A stretch of DNA of 64,000 bases. It comes from Alphaproteobacteria bacterium MarineAlpha11_Bin1. GTDB taxonomy: Bacteria > Pseudomonadota > Alphaproteobacteria > MPNO01 > UBA830. Shown here one piece after another: positions 52,576 to 63,000 of the stretch. The notes under the pieces are model-generated. The model had not been told where the DNA came from. It searched no databases and saw nothing but the letters and a program-made list of their open reading frames with translations. Numbering within the stretch: position 1 is the first letter of the stretch; every line of letters starts with the position of its first letter. Position numbers and translations under genes: made by a program. The stretch lies in assembly GCA_002937455.1 (NCBI GenBank), contig PTJZ01000002.1, forward strand, positions 1 to 64,000, in the 5' to 3' direction.

Positions 52576-53724
52576 TCACGTCACCAGTTTGACGAAAAAA
52601 TCTACGACGCGTAGCTGAACCAGATCATTCCATGTAGCAAATATCATCAGCGCAAGCACCAACGCAAAACCAATTTTCATCCCGTATTCTTGGGTGCGCT
52701 CGCCAAGCGGGTTACCGCGAAGCGCCTCTATAGCGTACATCATTAGATGTCCGCCATCTAACATCGGCACAGGGAAAAGATTTATGAGTCCAAGATTGAT
52801 CGAAAGAATGGTCGCGAAAAATAGGGCGCTTATCAGACCGGCCTGCCAAACGTCACCGGACATTTGGGCAATACGTATCGGACCACCTATTTCTTTTGTG
52901 GTTCGGGTCCCGTTTAGTATCTGACCAATAGCGGAAAGTATGCTTCCGGTCAGGATGTACGTTTCCTCTGTCGCGCGCAATATCGCGGTAAATGGCCCAT
53001 GCCGGACCAGTTCCCGATCAAGACCCGAGCGGGTAATACCAAGCTGGCCGTAACGCTGATGACCAAACCGTCCTTCCTGGTCGATAACATCAGGCGTGGC
53101 GTTCAGTATTATCTCGCGGCCGCCACGTTTCACGACGAAATCCAAAGGTACACCGGGGAAAAGCCGCACCGTTCGGACTACCTCTTCGAAACGCTCAATC
53201 GACGAACCATCGATGGAAACTATGATGTCTCCCGGCTGGAAGCCCGCCCTGTCCGCAGACTTCCCAGGGATAACAGTTCCGACGTCAGGCGGGGTGAATG
53301 GCTGGCCAACTGACATGAACATACCGGAAAGTATTATAATTGCGAGCAGGAAATTGGCGATAGGACCAGCGGCAACGATAAACGCCCGCTCACCAAGAGA
53401 TTTTGTATTAAACGCCGCTTCTCTCTCTTCGGGACACATGGCTTCTGTCGAGGTTGATTCCCCTTTTACGCGCTTACCGACCAACATTTCTCCAAACATT
53501 TTGACGTAGCCGCCAAACGGAATAAGGCTCAAACGCCATCGGGTGCCACGCTTATCCGTCCACCCAGCGATCTCGCGTCCAAATCCGACAGAAAAAACCT
53601 CTACCCGAACACCGCATGCGCGGGCTGCAATATAGTGGCCCATCTCGTGGACGAACACGAGAATTGTTAGTACCACTAGAAACGGAAGTAAAAAATCTAA
53701 GAGTAGGGAGGCGAAGTCAATCAT
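52576..53724 (-). CDS. rseP: Intramembrane zinc protease RseP (site-2 protease)
   Basis: The 382-residue membrane protease cleaves substrates such as anti-sigma factors inside the membrane. The zinc motif HEMGH is in LTILVFVHEMGHYIAARACG, the third ligand motif in NLFPVPMLDGGHLMMYAIEA. One PDZ domain lies between them (PGKSADRAGFQPGDIIVSID); gammaproteobacterial RseP has two. The ATG at 53724 follows GAG closely; a TTG at 53736 would add four residues. It precedes bamA, linking envelope stress sensing to outer-membrane assembly. Confidence 0.96.
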   Translation of the reverse strand: MIDFASLLLDFLLPFLVVLTILVFVHEMGHYIAARACGVRVEVFSVGFGREIAGWTDKRGTRWRLSLIPFGGYVKMFGEMLVGKRVKGESTSTEAMCPEEREAAFNTKSLGERAFIVAAGPIANFLLAIIILSGMFMSVGQPFTPPDVGTVIPGKSADRAGFQPGDIIVSIDGSSIERFEEVVRTVRLFPGVPLDFVVKRGGREIILNATPDVIDQEGRFGHQRYGQLGITRSGLDRELVRHGPFTAILRATEETYILTGSILSAIGQILNGTRTTKEIGGPIRIAQMSGDVWQAGLISALFFATILSINLGLINLFPVPMLDGGHLMMYAIEALRGNPLGERTQEYGMKIGFALVLALMIFATWNDLVQLRVVDFFVKLVT

Positions 53725-53760
53725 CAGCTCAAACAATCAGTTTTCCGGTCCATGCACAAC

Positions 53761-54975
53761 TCAGACCTTCAGCCCCTCCACACACATCAGATCTCGCGCC
53801 ACCCGTCTTGCTTCGGCGTCCACAGCAAGAGCGTTGTCGACCGTCTGAATTTCTGAGTCAGGCATCTTTTCAAGGGTTTCCTCAACAATTAGCGGAATAT
53901 TTAGAAAACCCACTTTTCCAGTCAGAAAACCCGCCACAGCCTCCTCGTTGGAGGCATTAAGGATAGTAGGCGCGGCCCCACCCCTTTTCAAGGCCTCGCG
54001 CGCCAATCGCAGTGATGGAAATCGTTGTGAGTCAGGACGCTCGAATGTCAATGTAGCTATTTTTCCAAGATCTAGACGTGCACTCGGCGTCGGCATACGG
54101 TCCGGCCAAGCGAGCGCATACGAAATCGGAGTTCGCATATCGGGTACTCCGAGCTGGGCGAGCACAGATCCATCTACATATGCAACCATGCTATGGATTA
54201 TAGACTGCGGGTGCACCAGAATATCTATTTTGTCCTCTGGGAAACCAAATAAATAAAAAGCTTCTATAAGCTCTAGTCCCTTATTCATCATAGTAGCGGA
54301 ATCAACCGATATCTTGGCGCCCATTCTCCAGTTAGGATGTGCAATAGCTTCAGCGGGAGTAGCCAATCGCATCTCTTCCGACGTCGATGTGCGAAAGGGG
54401 CCACCGGAGGCGGTCAGTATGATTTTTTCGACAGATTCCCGCTGGTCAAAAGGAAATACCTGGAAAATCGCATTGTGTTCAGAATCTACGGGCAACAACA
54501 TTGCCCCACTTCGCGACGCAGCCTCGAGCATAAGCTCACCCGCACAAACAAGACATTCCTTGTTAGCGAGGGCTACGATCGCACCCTGACGAACTGCCTC
54601 CAATGTTGGTTCTAGACCGGCGGCACCAACAATCCCCGCCATCAACCAATCGACCTCGCGGGCCGCCGCTTCAATAATGCCCTCGGGCCCTGCGGCGACT
54701 TCAGTACCCGACCCTGACAACGCTGTTTTGAGATCCGTGTACTTGTCGGGATCACCAATAGCAACGAAACGTGCATTGAAACGTCGCGCCTGCGCCGCTA
54801 ATTCATCAACATTGCGATAGGCGGTCAACGCCTCAACGCGATAAGCGGTAGCATTCCTTTCAATTAGATCGATAGTATTCGTGCCGATCGACCCGGTCGA
54901 TCCCAGTATAGTGATCCGACGCGGCCCGGTACTGTCAACCACCGTCTGTACCGGATCTCCCGTTGCTCTGATCAT
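53761..54975 (-). CDS. dxr: 1-deoxy-D-xylulose 5-phosphate reductoisomerase
   Basis: The 404-residue enzyme performs the first committed step of the MEP isoprenoid pathway. It has the NADPH motif RITILGSTGSIGTNTIDLI, ALANKECLVCAGELM, PVDSEHNAIFQVF with metal ligands, ILTASGGPFRTST, WRMGAKISVDSATMMNKGLE and DILVHPQSIIHSMVAYVDGS. It overlaps the cdsA stop in ATGA. Together with ispDF at 18.6 kb and uppS nearby it supplies undecaprenyl phosphate for the wall and lipopolysaccharide. Confidence 0.98.
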   Translation of the reverse strand: MIRATGDPVQTVVDSTGPRRITILGSTGSIGTNTIDLIERNATAYRVEALTAYRNVDELAAQARRFNARFVAIGDPDKYTDLKTALSGSGTEVAAGPEGIIEAAAREVDWLMAGIVGAAGLEPTLEAVRQGAIVALANKECLVCAGELMLEAASRSGAMLLPVDSEHNAIFQVFPFDQRESVEKIILTASGGPFRTSTSEEMRLATPAEAIAHPNWRMGAKISVDSATMMNKGLELIEAFYLFGFPEDKIDILVHPQSIIHSMVAYVDGSVLAQLGVPDMRTPISYALAWPDRMPTPSARLDLGKIATLTFERPDSQRFPSLRLAREALKRGGAAPTILNASNEEAVAGFLTGKVGFLNIPLIVEETLEKMPDSEIQTVDNALAVDAEARRVARDLMCVEGLKV

Positions 54976-55784
54976 GCCCCACCTCCGCCGAACATTAATA
55001 GCACGATTGCCACCATGGGTGTGGTCAATAACATGCTATCCAGCCTATCGAGGACACCCCCATGCCCCGGGATAATGCTGCTGGAGTCCTTAACTTGATA
55101 TTTCCGTTTTACCGCCGAAACTAGTAAGTCCCCAAGCTGGGCAAAAACGGCGACACCTATTCCGACGGCCATACCCGTCACATAATCGGTATAGCCGGCA
55201 CCCGACAGCCAAAGGCCACTCCAGATCGATGCCAGAACAAGGCCTCCAACAAGACCTGCCCAAGTTTTGTTCGGACTCAACCTTGGCGCTAGTTTTGCGC
55301 CACCTATTCCCCGTCCGACAAAGTATCCACCGATGTCTGTACACCACACCGTAAAAGCTAGCCAGATCGTAAGCACCCGACCTGTTTCAGGCAAACCCCG
55401 AATCCACAGGACCGACAAGGTAAAAGCACCAATCAAAACTATGCCAATCGCTAGGCTCTTGGACGAACCTAAGTATTGAAGAAAGAACACAACAACGGTG
55501 CTCACAAAAATCCAGATAAGAGCCGCGCTCGGCACCCCGAGAACCATTGTGCCGATCGTCCCAATCACGCCCGCGATTACGAGCCACCCCGAAAGATGAA
55601 ATTGGCCGTTAGAGCAAATTCGCGCCCACTCCCAAGCCATTAAAAGAGCGACAATGCCGACGATAATTTCAAACCAAGGAGACCCGAGATAGATCGCAAT
55701 TAAAGTAGGGGGAACGAGAACCAGCGTGGATAGCAGGCGCGGGATAAGTTCTCCATTCTTTTGATCAGACGGTGGTGATACCAT
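54972..55784 (-). CDS. cdsA: Phosphatidate cytidylyltransferase
   Basis: The protein, about 270 residues, makes CDP-diacylglycerol from phosphatidic acid and CTP. It is a multi-helix membrane protein with the C-terminal signature SAVKRKYQVKDSSSIIPGHGGVLDRLDSML, which matches the CDS family pattern. DIGGYFVGRGIGGAKLAPRLSPNKTWAG is conserved too. I start it at the ATG at 55784, which overlaps uppS by 20 bases; an upstream in-frame start at 55814 would add ten residues. Its product flows to PgpA (19.8 kb) and the phospholipid route. Confidence 0.95.
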   Translation of the reverse strand: MVSPPSDQKNGELIPRLLSTLVLVPPTLIAIYLGSPWFEIIVGIVALLMAWEWARICSNGQFHLSGWLVIAGVIGTIGTMVLGVPSAALIWIFVSTVVVFFLQYLGSSKSLAIGIVLIGAFTLSVLWIRGLPETGRVLTIWLAFTVWCTDIGGYFVGRGIGGAKLAPRLSPNKTWAGLVGGLVLASIWSGLWLSGAGYTDYVTGMAVGIGVAVFAQLGDLLVSAVKRKYQVKDSSSIIPGHGGVLDRLDSMLLTTPMVAIVLLMFGGGGA

Positions 55785-56499
55785 AACGCCGTTCGCGGCT
55801 ACCAAACTCCGCAATCAAACTCTCTAGTTCTTCCTTGGAAAAGTCGGGCCACAAAACATCGGTAAATACTAATTCAGAATATGCGGACTGCCAGAGCAGA
55901 AAGTTACTGATCCTCTGTTCTCCGCTAGTACGGATGATTAAGTCCGGGTCCGGAACGTCGAATGTAAAAAGCCGGGAATTAAGTGCGTTTTCGTCGATCG
56001 CTTCCGGATCGATCTCACCTGCGGCAGCGTCGATCGCTAATTTTCGTGCAGCCATCGTGATTTCTTGGCGGCTTCCATAGCTAAATGCTACAATAAGTTC
56101 GAGTTCTGCGTTTCCTCTCGTTTTCTGTTCTGACATCTCAAATAGTGAGACAATGTCTGGTTCGAGTAGGCTACGATCACCGATGAACCGAATGCGAACC
56201 CCTTCGCGCGCCAATTCCGCAATTTCCTTACGCAGATAAACCCGAAGCAGGCCCATCAGATCAGAAATCTCCCGAGCTGGGCGTTTCCAATTTTCTAGGG
56301 AGAAGCCATACAGCGTGAGGTAGCGTATACCAAGTTGCTTTGCGGCAATTACTGTTGACCTGACTGATTCTGCCCCTTGTGCATGTCCGGCGGCTCTAGG
56401 TAGACCACGCGCCTCCGCCCACCGGCCATTACCGTCCATAATGATGGCTACATGGGTCGGTGTACCGTTCGAATGCGGCTGACTGGGCAATGGCTTCAT
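55765..56499 (-). CDS. uppS: Isoprenyl transferase (undecaprenyl diphosphate synthase)
   Basis: The 244-residue cis-prenyltransferase makes the undecaprenyl carrier. It shows HVAIIMDGNGRWAEARGLPR with the catalytic Asp, GHAQGAESV, YLTLYGFSLENWKRP, ELIVAFSYGSRQEI and the substrate-binding DLIIRTSGEQRISNFLLWQ and YSELVFTDVLWPDF. The ATG at 56499 lies five bases after the frr stop with AGG upstream. A start at 56568 inside frr would add 23 basic residues without family support. Confidence 0.97.
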   Translation of the reverse strand: MKPLPSQPHSNGTPTHVAIIMDGNGRWAEARGLPRAAGHAQGAESVRSTVIAAKQLGIRYLTLYGFSLENWKRPAREISDLMGLLRVYLRKEIAELAREGVRIRFIGDRSLLEPDIVSLFEMSEQKTRGNAELELIVAFSYGSRQEITMAARKLAIDAAAGEIDPEAIDENALNSRLFTFDVPDPDLIIRTSGEQRISNFLLWQSAYSELVFTDVLWPDFSKEELESLIAEFGSRERRYGITTV

Positions 56500-56503
56500 G
56501 AAT

Positions 56504-57061
56504 CTATACCTGGAGAATTTCCATTTCCTTAGATTCGACTGCCTTATCAATATCTTTGATAATATCATCGGTCAGCGTCTGAACTTCATCCACCCAGGCA
56601 TGCTGTTCATCCTGGGAAATTTCGCCTTCCTTTTCCATCTTCTTTAGATTGTCGATACCGTCGCGGCGAACATTGCGCACGGCGACCCGCGCTTGTTCGG
56701 CGTATTTACTAGCAACTTTCGTCATTTCTACGCGCCGTTCTTCCGAGAGTTGGGGCACCGGGACCCGTACGACATTGCCCTCGGTTTGCGGATTTAGCCC
56801 TAGATCGGAGTCTCGGATCGCCTTTTCAACCGAAGGAACAAGGGAATTATCCCACACCTGCACCGAGAGAGTCCGGGCGTCCGGCGCACTTATTGTACCA
56901 ATCTGATTTAGAGGCATGTTGGAGCCATAGGCATCAACATGAATTGGCTCCAGAAGAGCGGGGCTCGCACGCCCAGTACGTAGGCCACCGAATTCTTCTT
57001 TAAGCACCTCAACCGCGCCCCTCATTCGCCGCTTCAGATCGTTAATATCAGGATCAGCCAT
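56504..57061 (-). CDS. frr: Ribosome-recycling factor
   Basis: The 185-residue protein splits terminated ribosomes with EF-G. It shows the family stretches [60 protein letters not shown] and [21 protein letters not shown], and a C-terminal long helix. The order rpsB-tsf-pyrH-frr-uppS-cdsA-dxr-rseP-bamA is one of the most conserved in proteobacteria. Confidence 0.98.
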   Translation of the reverse strand: MADPDINDLKRRMRGAVEVLKEEFGGLRTGRASPALLEPIHVDAYGSNMPLNQIGTISAPDARTLSVQVWDNSLVPSVEKAIRDSDLGLNPQTEGNVVRVPVPQLSEERRVEMTKVASKYAEQARVAVRNVRRDGIDNLKKMEKEGEISQDEQHAWVDEVQTLTDDIIKDIDKAVESKEMEILQV

Positions 57062-57077
57062 GTCAGTCTCCCAGTCT

Positions 57078-57809
57078 TCATGAAGAATCCGAAATGATCG
57101 TAAACGTACCCTCGCCTTTAACTACCTGAGCGAAGGAACTGGAATTTTGGATCGAAAATACCAGAATCGGTATGCCATTTTCACGCGCGAGTGAAATCGC
57201 AGACGCATCCATCACCCGTAGATCACGGGACAGAACATCCATATAAGTCAGAGTTTCATAACGTTTCGCATCCTTCACCTGTTTTGGATCGGCAGAATAA
57301 ACACCATCGACTTTCGTACCCTTGAATATAGCATCACAGTTCATCTCGGTTGCTCGCAACGCAGCTGCGGTATCAGTTGTGAAGTAGGGGTTACCCGTGC
57401 CCGCGGCGAAAATTACAACCCTGCCTTTTTCCATGTGCCGAAATGCCCGCCGGCGGACGAACGGCTCGCAAATAGTCGCCATTGGAATAGCCGACTGTAC
57501 CCGAGTTGGTACCCCAATATCCTCCAAGCCTCCCTGCAAAGCCAGAGCATTCATCACTGTTGCAAGCATGCCCATATAATCCGCAGTACCGCGCTCTAGG
57601 CCGGCAGCCGCACCGGAGATACCGCGGAAGATGTTACCGCCGCCGATAACTAGACAAACTTCGCCCCCAATATCTGTTACCGATTTAATTTCATTGGCAA
57701 TCCTGTCGACCGTACCCGGATCTATTCCATACTGACGATCGCCCATTAAGGCCTCTCCCGAAACCTTCAAGAGGACCCGTTTGAACCTTAATCGATCACT
57801 TTCCGTCAT
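57078..57809 (-). CDS. pyrH: Uridylate kinase
   Basis: The 243-residue amino-acid-kinase-family enzyme phosphorylates UMP to UDP. It has [78 protein letters not shown] and [16 protein letters not shown] sequence ([19 protein letters not shown]). It lies between tsf and frr with short gaps. Its product feeds PyrG (31.3 kb) and UDP-sugar synthesis for lipid A. Confidence 0.98.
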   Translation of the reverse strand: MTESDRLRFKRVLLKVSGEALMGDRQYGIDPGTVDRIANEIKSVTDIGGEVCLVIGGGNIFRGISGAAAGLERGTADYMGMLATVMNALALQGGLEDIGVPTRVQSAIPMATICEPFVRRRAFRHMEKGRVVIFAAGTGNPYFTTDTAAALRATEMNCDAIFKGTKVDGVYSADPKQVKDAKRYETLTYMDVLSRDLRVMDASAISLARENGIPILVFSIQNSSSFAQVVKGEGTFTIISDSS

Positions 57810-57853
57810 CCCGGCTGCCTCAATTTTGTTCAGAACCGATGCAAGTATACTCC

Positions 57854-58777
57854 CTAACCGCCCGCTGTTGCCGCAACTTCGGCCGCAAAGTCTGACTCTT
57901 CCTTCTCAATCCCGTCTCCAATCTGAAAGCGGACAAATCCAGCAACCTTGATGTTGCCACCGACATCCTCGCCGGCCGCATCAACTGCGCTAACCACCTT
58001 AGTTTCGCCGTCGATCACATAGGTCTGTTCTAATAAACAGACCTCCTCGAAATACTTACGCATTCGGCCATCAACCATTTTCTGAATGATATCTTCAGAC
58101 TTGCCTTCCTCCCGGGCCTGTTCGACGAGAATATCACGCTCACGGTCAGATGTTGCTTGTTCGATATCCTCCCGCGACACCCATTGTGGACTGGTAGCGG
58201 CAATATGCATTGCCAACTGTTTACCAAATGCTGCCAACTTCGTCTTATCGCCATTCGATTCAAGGCCGACTATTACGCCAATTTTGCCCATATCGGGCGC
58301 CACCGCACTATGGACATAAGAGGAAACGACACCAGATTTCACCGTAATACCGGCAGATCTTCGGAAGGTGAGATTCTCACCGATCATGCCAATCATTTCC
58401 GTCACCGTTTCCTGTACTGTTTTTCCCCCATCAAGCTCCGTCGCCGCTGTAGCATCAAAATTACCACCCTTCTCAATTGCTACGGCCGCGATACCAGCCG
58501 CGAAGCGCTGGAAGTCAGGGTTTCGAGCGACGAAGTCGGTCTCTGAATTAAGTTCGATAACAGCACCTGAACCGCTTGAAGTCGCCACGGCTATTAAACC
58601 TTCCGCAGCGACGCGGCCCGATTTCTTGGCTGCCGCCGCCAAACCCTTCATCCTTAACCAATCAATGGCCGCTTCCATATCACCATCGTTCTCCACCAGC
58701 GCCTTCTTACAATCCATCATGCCGGCGCCGGATTTCTCTCGCAGTTCCTTAACGAGTGCTGCTGTAATTTCGGCCAT
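57854..58777 (-). CDS. tsf: Elongation factor Ts
   Basis: The 307-residue protein exchanges guanine nucleotides on EF-Tu. The N-terminal module has [20 protein letters not shown] with the family signature, then [20 protein letters not shown]. The core contains [19 protein letters not shown], which carries the TDFV motif that contacts EF-Tu. [13 protein letters not shown] and [15 protein letters not shown] lie in the C-terminal part. It follows rpsB by 50 bases without a terminator. Confidence 0.98.
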   Translation of the reverse strand: MAEITAALVKELREKSGAGMMDCKKALVENDGDMEAAIDWLRMKGLAAAAKKSGRVAAEGLIAVATSSGSGAVIELNSETDFVARNPDFQRFAAGIAAVAIEKGGNFDATAATELDGGKTVQETVTEMIGMIGENLTFRRSAGITVKSGVVSSYVHSAVAPDMGKIGVIVGLESNGDKTKLAAFGKQLAMHIAATSPQWVSREDIEQATSDRERDILVEQAREEGKSEDIIQKMVDGRMRKYFEEVCLLEQTYVIDGETKVVSAVDAAGEDVGGNIKVAGFVRFQIGDGIEKEESDFAAEVAATAGG

Positions 58778-58827
58778 AATTTACTTTCTCAATAAACAAT
58801 CATAACTACTTAATAAACTTATTATTT

Positions 58828-59706
58828 TTATTCCGGGGACGCTTCTTCTTCAGCTATTTTTTCCTCTCCCGATGACCCCGTTTCGGCCGGTGCATCCTCC
58901 GATGGTACGACTTCCACGGAAGGCGCTGCTTCAGTCTCGGTTACCCCTACCACAGGTATATCTTCCGCAGGCGCTTCTTCGGACTCACCGATATCCACCC
59001 CCGACGAGACTGCTTCCTGCTGTAGGCCGTCAAGCACAGATGCTGATACTAATTCACAATAGAGCGCGATGGAGCGAATTGCATCGTCGTTACCGGGGAT
59101 TGGGAAAGTGATACCCTTCGGACTGGAATTGCTGTCTATAACGCCGACCACCGGGATTCCGAGCTTTACCGCTTCGGCGACCGCGAGTTCTTCCTTATTA
59201 GTATCTATGACGAACAACATATCTGGAAGGCCACCCATGTCCTTTATACCGCCGAGAGAGCGATCCAACTTATCACGCTCTCGCGTCAGGTTTAAAAGCT
59301 CCTTCTTTGTCAGACCTTCCGCGATTTCAGCGGAGCCGAGCATTTCCTCTAGTTCATGAAGTCGCTTGATTGAGGCCGTGATAGTCTTCCAGTTGGTCAA
59401 CATACCTCCTAACCAGCGATGGTTGACGTAGTACTGGCCGCAGCGTCCAGCCGCCTCCGAAACGATCTCACTAGCTTGACGCTTGGTCCCAACAAACAAT
59501 ACCCTTCCGCCGCGCGCCGTAACCTCGCGAACCGCAGCCAGCGCCGCGTGTAACATCGGAACCGTCAGCTGCAAATCAAGGATATGTACTTTGTTCCGTA
59601 CACCGAAGATGTACGGTTCCATTTGCGGATTCCATCGCCGCGTATTGTGTCCGAAATGTACTCCAGCTTCCAAAAGCTGGCGCATTGAGAATTCAGGCAT
59701 TGCCAT
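58828..59706 (-). CDS. rpsB: 30S ribosomal protein S2
   Basis: The 292-residue ribosomal protein begins [20 protein letters not shown] and contains [35 protein letters not shown] and [20 protein letters not shown]. It exceeds the E. coli protein (about 241 residues) by an acidic Ala/Glu/Pro-rich tail of about 55 residues ([12 protein letters not shown] and on), a common alphaproteobacterial extension. AAGGA precedes the ATG at 59706. A structured leader upstream may mediate autoregulation by S2. Confidence 0.98.
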   Translation of the reverse strand: MAMPEFSMRQLLEAGVHFGHNTRRWNPQMEPYIFGVRNKVHILDLQLTVPMLHAALAAVREVTARGGRVLFVGTKRQASEIVSEAAGRCGQYYVNHRWLGGMLTNWKTITASIKRLHELEEMLGSAEIAEGLTKKELLNLTRERDKLDRSLGGIKDMGGLPDMLFVIDTNKEELAVAEAVKLGIPVVGVIDSNSSPKGITFPIPGNDDAIRSIALYCELVSASVLDGLQQEAVSSGVDIGESEEAPAEDIPVVGVTETEAAPSVEVVPSEDAPAETGSSGEEKIAEEEASPE

Positions 59707-59752
59707 ATTCTAGGTCCTTCTCCGGTTAAGCCTCCGCGGGAGTGGTCGTATA

Positions 59753-59823
59753 TTTAGGGGTTAACCCTAAAAACATGACACCGGATCGAACTGCCGGCCT
59801 ATGACGCCGGCACCCGTAACCCC
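59753..59823 (-). promoter_or_regulatory. Structured rpsB leader, candidate S2 autoregulatory element
   Basis: Transcribed on the minus strand. Fold A: GGGGTTA (59817-59823) pairs with TAACCCC (59757-59763), closing around an inner hairpin TGCCGGC/GCCGGCA (59806-59812 with 59792-59798). Fold B: TTTAGGG (59765-59771) pairs with CCCTAAA (59753-59759) across five bases. Folds A and B share 59757-59759, so they compete. The element lies 47 bases before the ATG. Gammaproteobacterial rpsB has a different leader motif (t44); similarity of role is inference. Confidence 0.5.
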
Positions 59824-60040
59824 GCGTGCGGATTTATGCGCGATTCTTTACTCCCCAGAACACTGATTTGCAAGGTTTTAATGGATCAGTTTCTATCTCA
59901 AATTTACACACCAAGGCCACACTCCGCGGTAAACATACACCCATGTCTTTACCTCTGTAGCCGGGAACACTTAACCGTTAAGGGTCTGCTCAAATTTGAC
60001 CCTCAATGGGAAATTTATATTGCTGGAAAGCATACAAACA
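59824..60040. other. Gap between dnaE and the rpsB leader
   Basis: Together with the leader this gap is 334 bases long. It holds the rpsB promoter, one GANTC site (59842-59846), and a 13-base palindrome CTTAACCGTTAAG (59970-59982). I see no gene and no T-tailed terminator for dnaE. Confidence 0.5.
59845..59873 (-). promoter_or_regulatory. Candidate promoter of rpsB-tsf
   Basis: On the minus strand TTGCAA (59868-59873) and TAAAGA (59845-59850) are 17 bases apart. A start near 59838 gives a leader of about 130 bases that contains the whole structured element. The -10 hexamer is only a partial match. Confidence 0.42.
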
Positions 60041-63000
60041 CTATGCATCCAACAACTTTTCTACGCCGGGTAAATAAGCTACAGCGGCCCGAAATTCGCC
60101 GGTTAGTGCTATCTTTTTAGGCAAATCTATCTCCACCTCATGATTATTATCCGTCCCCACGATAAGGACGACCTTGCACTTTCCAGGCTGGCCTGCGTTG
60201 AGCGCGTGTTGGATTCCAGGAAGCGACCTTTCATCGTTGATCACGATTTTTAGCCCGGTGGATGCCGCGGCCAACACTTCGTCCAACGGACGAATTTTCG
60301 TAGCCGATAGCCGCGTCCCATCGCCTTCCGCTCGTATCTCAATATTCAACAGCACTCTCTGCCCACTCTCCAATAGCTCTCGGCTGGTAGAAAGTAGTTC
60401 AGAAAATAGCACCACCTCGAAAACACCGGACGAGTCAGATAATTGTACAAATGCAAATCGATTGCCTTTGGCAGAGGTCCGTTCCTGGCGGCTAATGACC
60501 ACACCGGCGACTTTGGGCGACGTACCTACCATTGCAGCAGTCAGTTCGTTGGCCGGAGTTACCCGAAGGTGGCGCAGCTGGCCCGCATAGGCGTCAAGTG
60601 GATGGGCCGACAGGTAAGACCCAACAGCCTCAAATTCATGGGTGAGGCGTTCCATTAAAGGCCAATCCAGAGTGTCAGGGAGGCGGAGCCGCATATTGTC
60701 ATCCTCCCCAACAACAGCGTCGAAGAGACTCTCTTGGCCACTCGACCGTTCCTGCGCCGATTGGACGGCGAGGCGCATGACGCTCTCCGCACCTTCGAAC
60801 AAGCGCTTACGGTTAGCGTCGAGGCTGTCCAATGCACCCGCTCGGACTAAATTTTCGAACTGACGCTTATTGGCTCCAGTCTGACCAAGACGAGTCGCGT
60901 AATCGGCTAGATCCGCGTAATCGCCATTCGTAGATCTCTCTGCCACCAAATCATCCATTGCTTGGCGACCCACATTCTTAATTGCGGCAAGCGCGTAGCG
61001 GACCGCGGGAACGGTTGCACCGTTGACAATAGACTCAACTCCGAAGACGACCCCAGACTTATTGATATCGGGCGGCAATAACGGAATCTTCAACCTGTCC
61101 AGTTCCTGGCGGAAGGCATTAAGCTTGTCGGTATTACCCAAATCTAGAGTCATAGAAGCAGCAAGAAACTCAACAGGATAATTAGCTTTAAGATATGCGG
61201 TTTGATAGGCCACAAGCGCATAAGCTGCAGCATGGGACTTGTTGAATCCGTATCCCGCAAACTTGTCGACCTGATCGAAAATGAGACCAGCCTTTGCCCG
61301 GTCGACGCCATTCCCTACCGCGCCTTCGACGAAATCGTTCCTCTGAGCCTCCATTTCCGACGCAATCTTTTTACCCATGGCGCGGCGCAATAAGTCGGCG
61401 CTACCTAGCGAATAACCAGATAATACCTGAGCAATCTGCATCACTTGTTCTTGGTAGATCATCACACCATATGTTTCTTCGAGAATTGGCTGAAGCGTCG
61501 GGTAGAGGTAATCTGGCTCTTCCTCACCGTGCTTGCATGCTATATAGCGCGGGATGTTATCCATCGGTCCCGGACGATAAAGTGCTACCAGAGCGATGAT
61601 ATCCTCGAACGTATCCGGACGCATATTGCGGAGCACGTCTCGCATGCCGGAGCTTTCTAATTGAAAAACGCCGACTGTGTCACCCTTGGACAGCATTGCG
61701 AAGGTCTCTTTGTCTGACAGCGGCAGGTTGAGCAGATCTGGCGGGGCTTCCCGCTTCGCAATCAACTCGATAGCCCGCTGCAAAACGGTAAGCGTCTTCA
61801 GACCAAGAAAATCAAACTTCACAAGACCAGCCGACTCCGCGTATTTCATAGAAAACTGGGTCGCCGGCATATCGGAGCGCGGATCCTTGTAGAGAGGTAC
61901 TAGCTCCGCCAGCCTCCGATCGCCAATAATTACGCCAGCAGCATGGGTTGATGCATGCCGAAATAGACCCTCCAGCTTCAGTGAATGATCGATCAGCTGG
62001 GCAACACTTTCGTCGTCCTCACGCAGCGACTGCAATTGGGGCTCGCCGTCAATTGCTTCCTGCAATGTTGGTGGGTGCGCAGGGTTAAACGGCACAAGTT
62101 TGGTAATCTTATCGACTTGGCCGTACGGCATCCCGAGTACGCGACCGACATCTCGCAGCACGGCGCGAGCCTGGAGCTTTCCGAAGGTGATAATCTGCGC
62201 TACTTTTTCCTCGCCGTATTTATCCTGAACATAGCGTATCACTTCGTCGCGACGATCTTGGCAGAAATCGACATCGAAGTCAGGCATCGATACGCGCTCC
62301 GGGTTTAGAAAACGTTCAAACAGAAGCCCAAACTTTAATGGGTCTAGATCGGTGATAGTCAGGGCCCATGCAACGACAGAGCCGGCGCCCGAACCGCGAC
62401 CTGGCCCTACTGGAATACCCTGCTCTTTAGACCACTGAATGAAGTCCGCAACGATAAGAAAATAGCCGGAAAAACCCATTTTTATGATGACATTCAGCTC
62501 GAATTCTAGTCTCTCGCGATATGGCCTGAACGTCTCTTCCGCCGCCTCTTCAGTTATTTCCGCGTTATAAACATGGTTCTTTAGGCGAGCATCCAGTCCT
62601 TTTTTCGCCATTAAGCGCAGCGCCTCTTCTTCATTCGAAATACCCTCAATTTCAAATGGGGGCAGAATTGGGTCTCGCTCCATTGGCATATAGGCACAGC
62701 GTTTTGCAATAACTACCGTATTGTCGATCGCCTCCGGCAGATCAGCAAATAACTCGCGCATTTCGTCGGCCGATTTAAAATGGTGGTGCTTGGTAAGACG
62801 GCGCCGGTCCCGCTCCACGACATAGGTTCCGCCCGCGATGCATAGCAGTGCATCATGCGCCTCATGCATATCAATGGTAGAAAAATAGGCATCATTAGTG
62901 GCAACCAACGGAATATCGTAATCGTAGGCGAGTTTCAGAAGCCCCGCCTCTATCTGACGCTCCAATGTTGTTCCATGTCGTTGAATCTCGATATAAAAGC

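Noticed and set aside
59757..59823. tRNA-like feature in the rpsB leader (7-bp outer stem, GTTCGATCC)
   Set aside because: The T-arm cannot pair around the TTCGATC loop, the anticodon arm is missing and the length is too short; a leader structure fits better.
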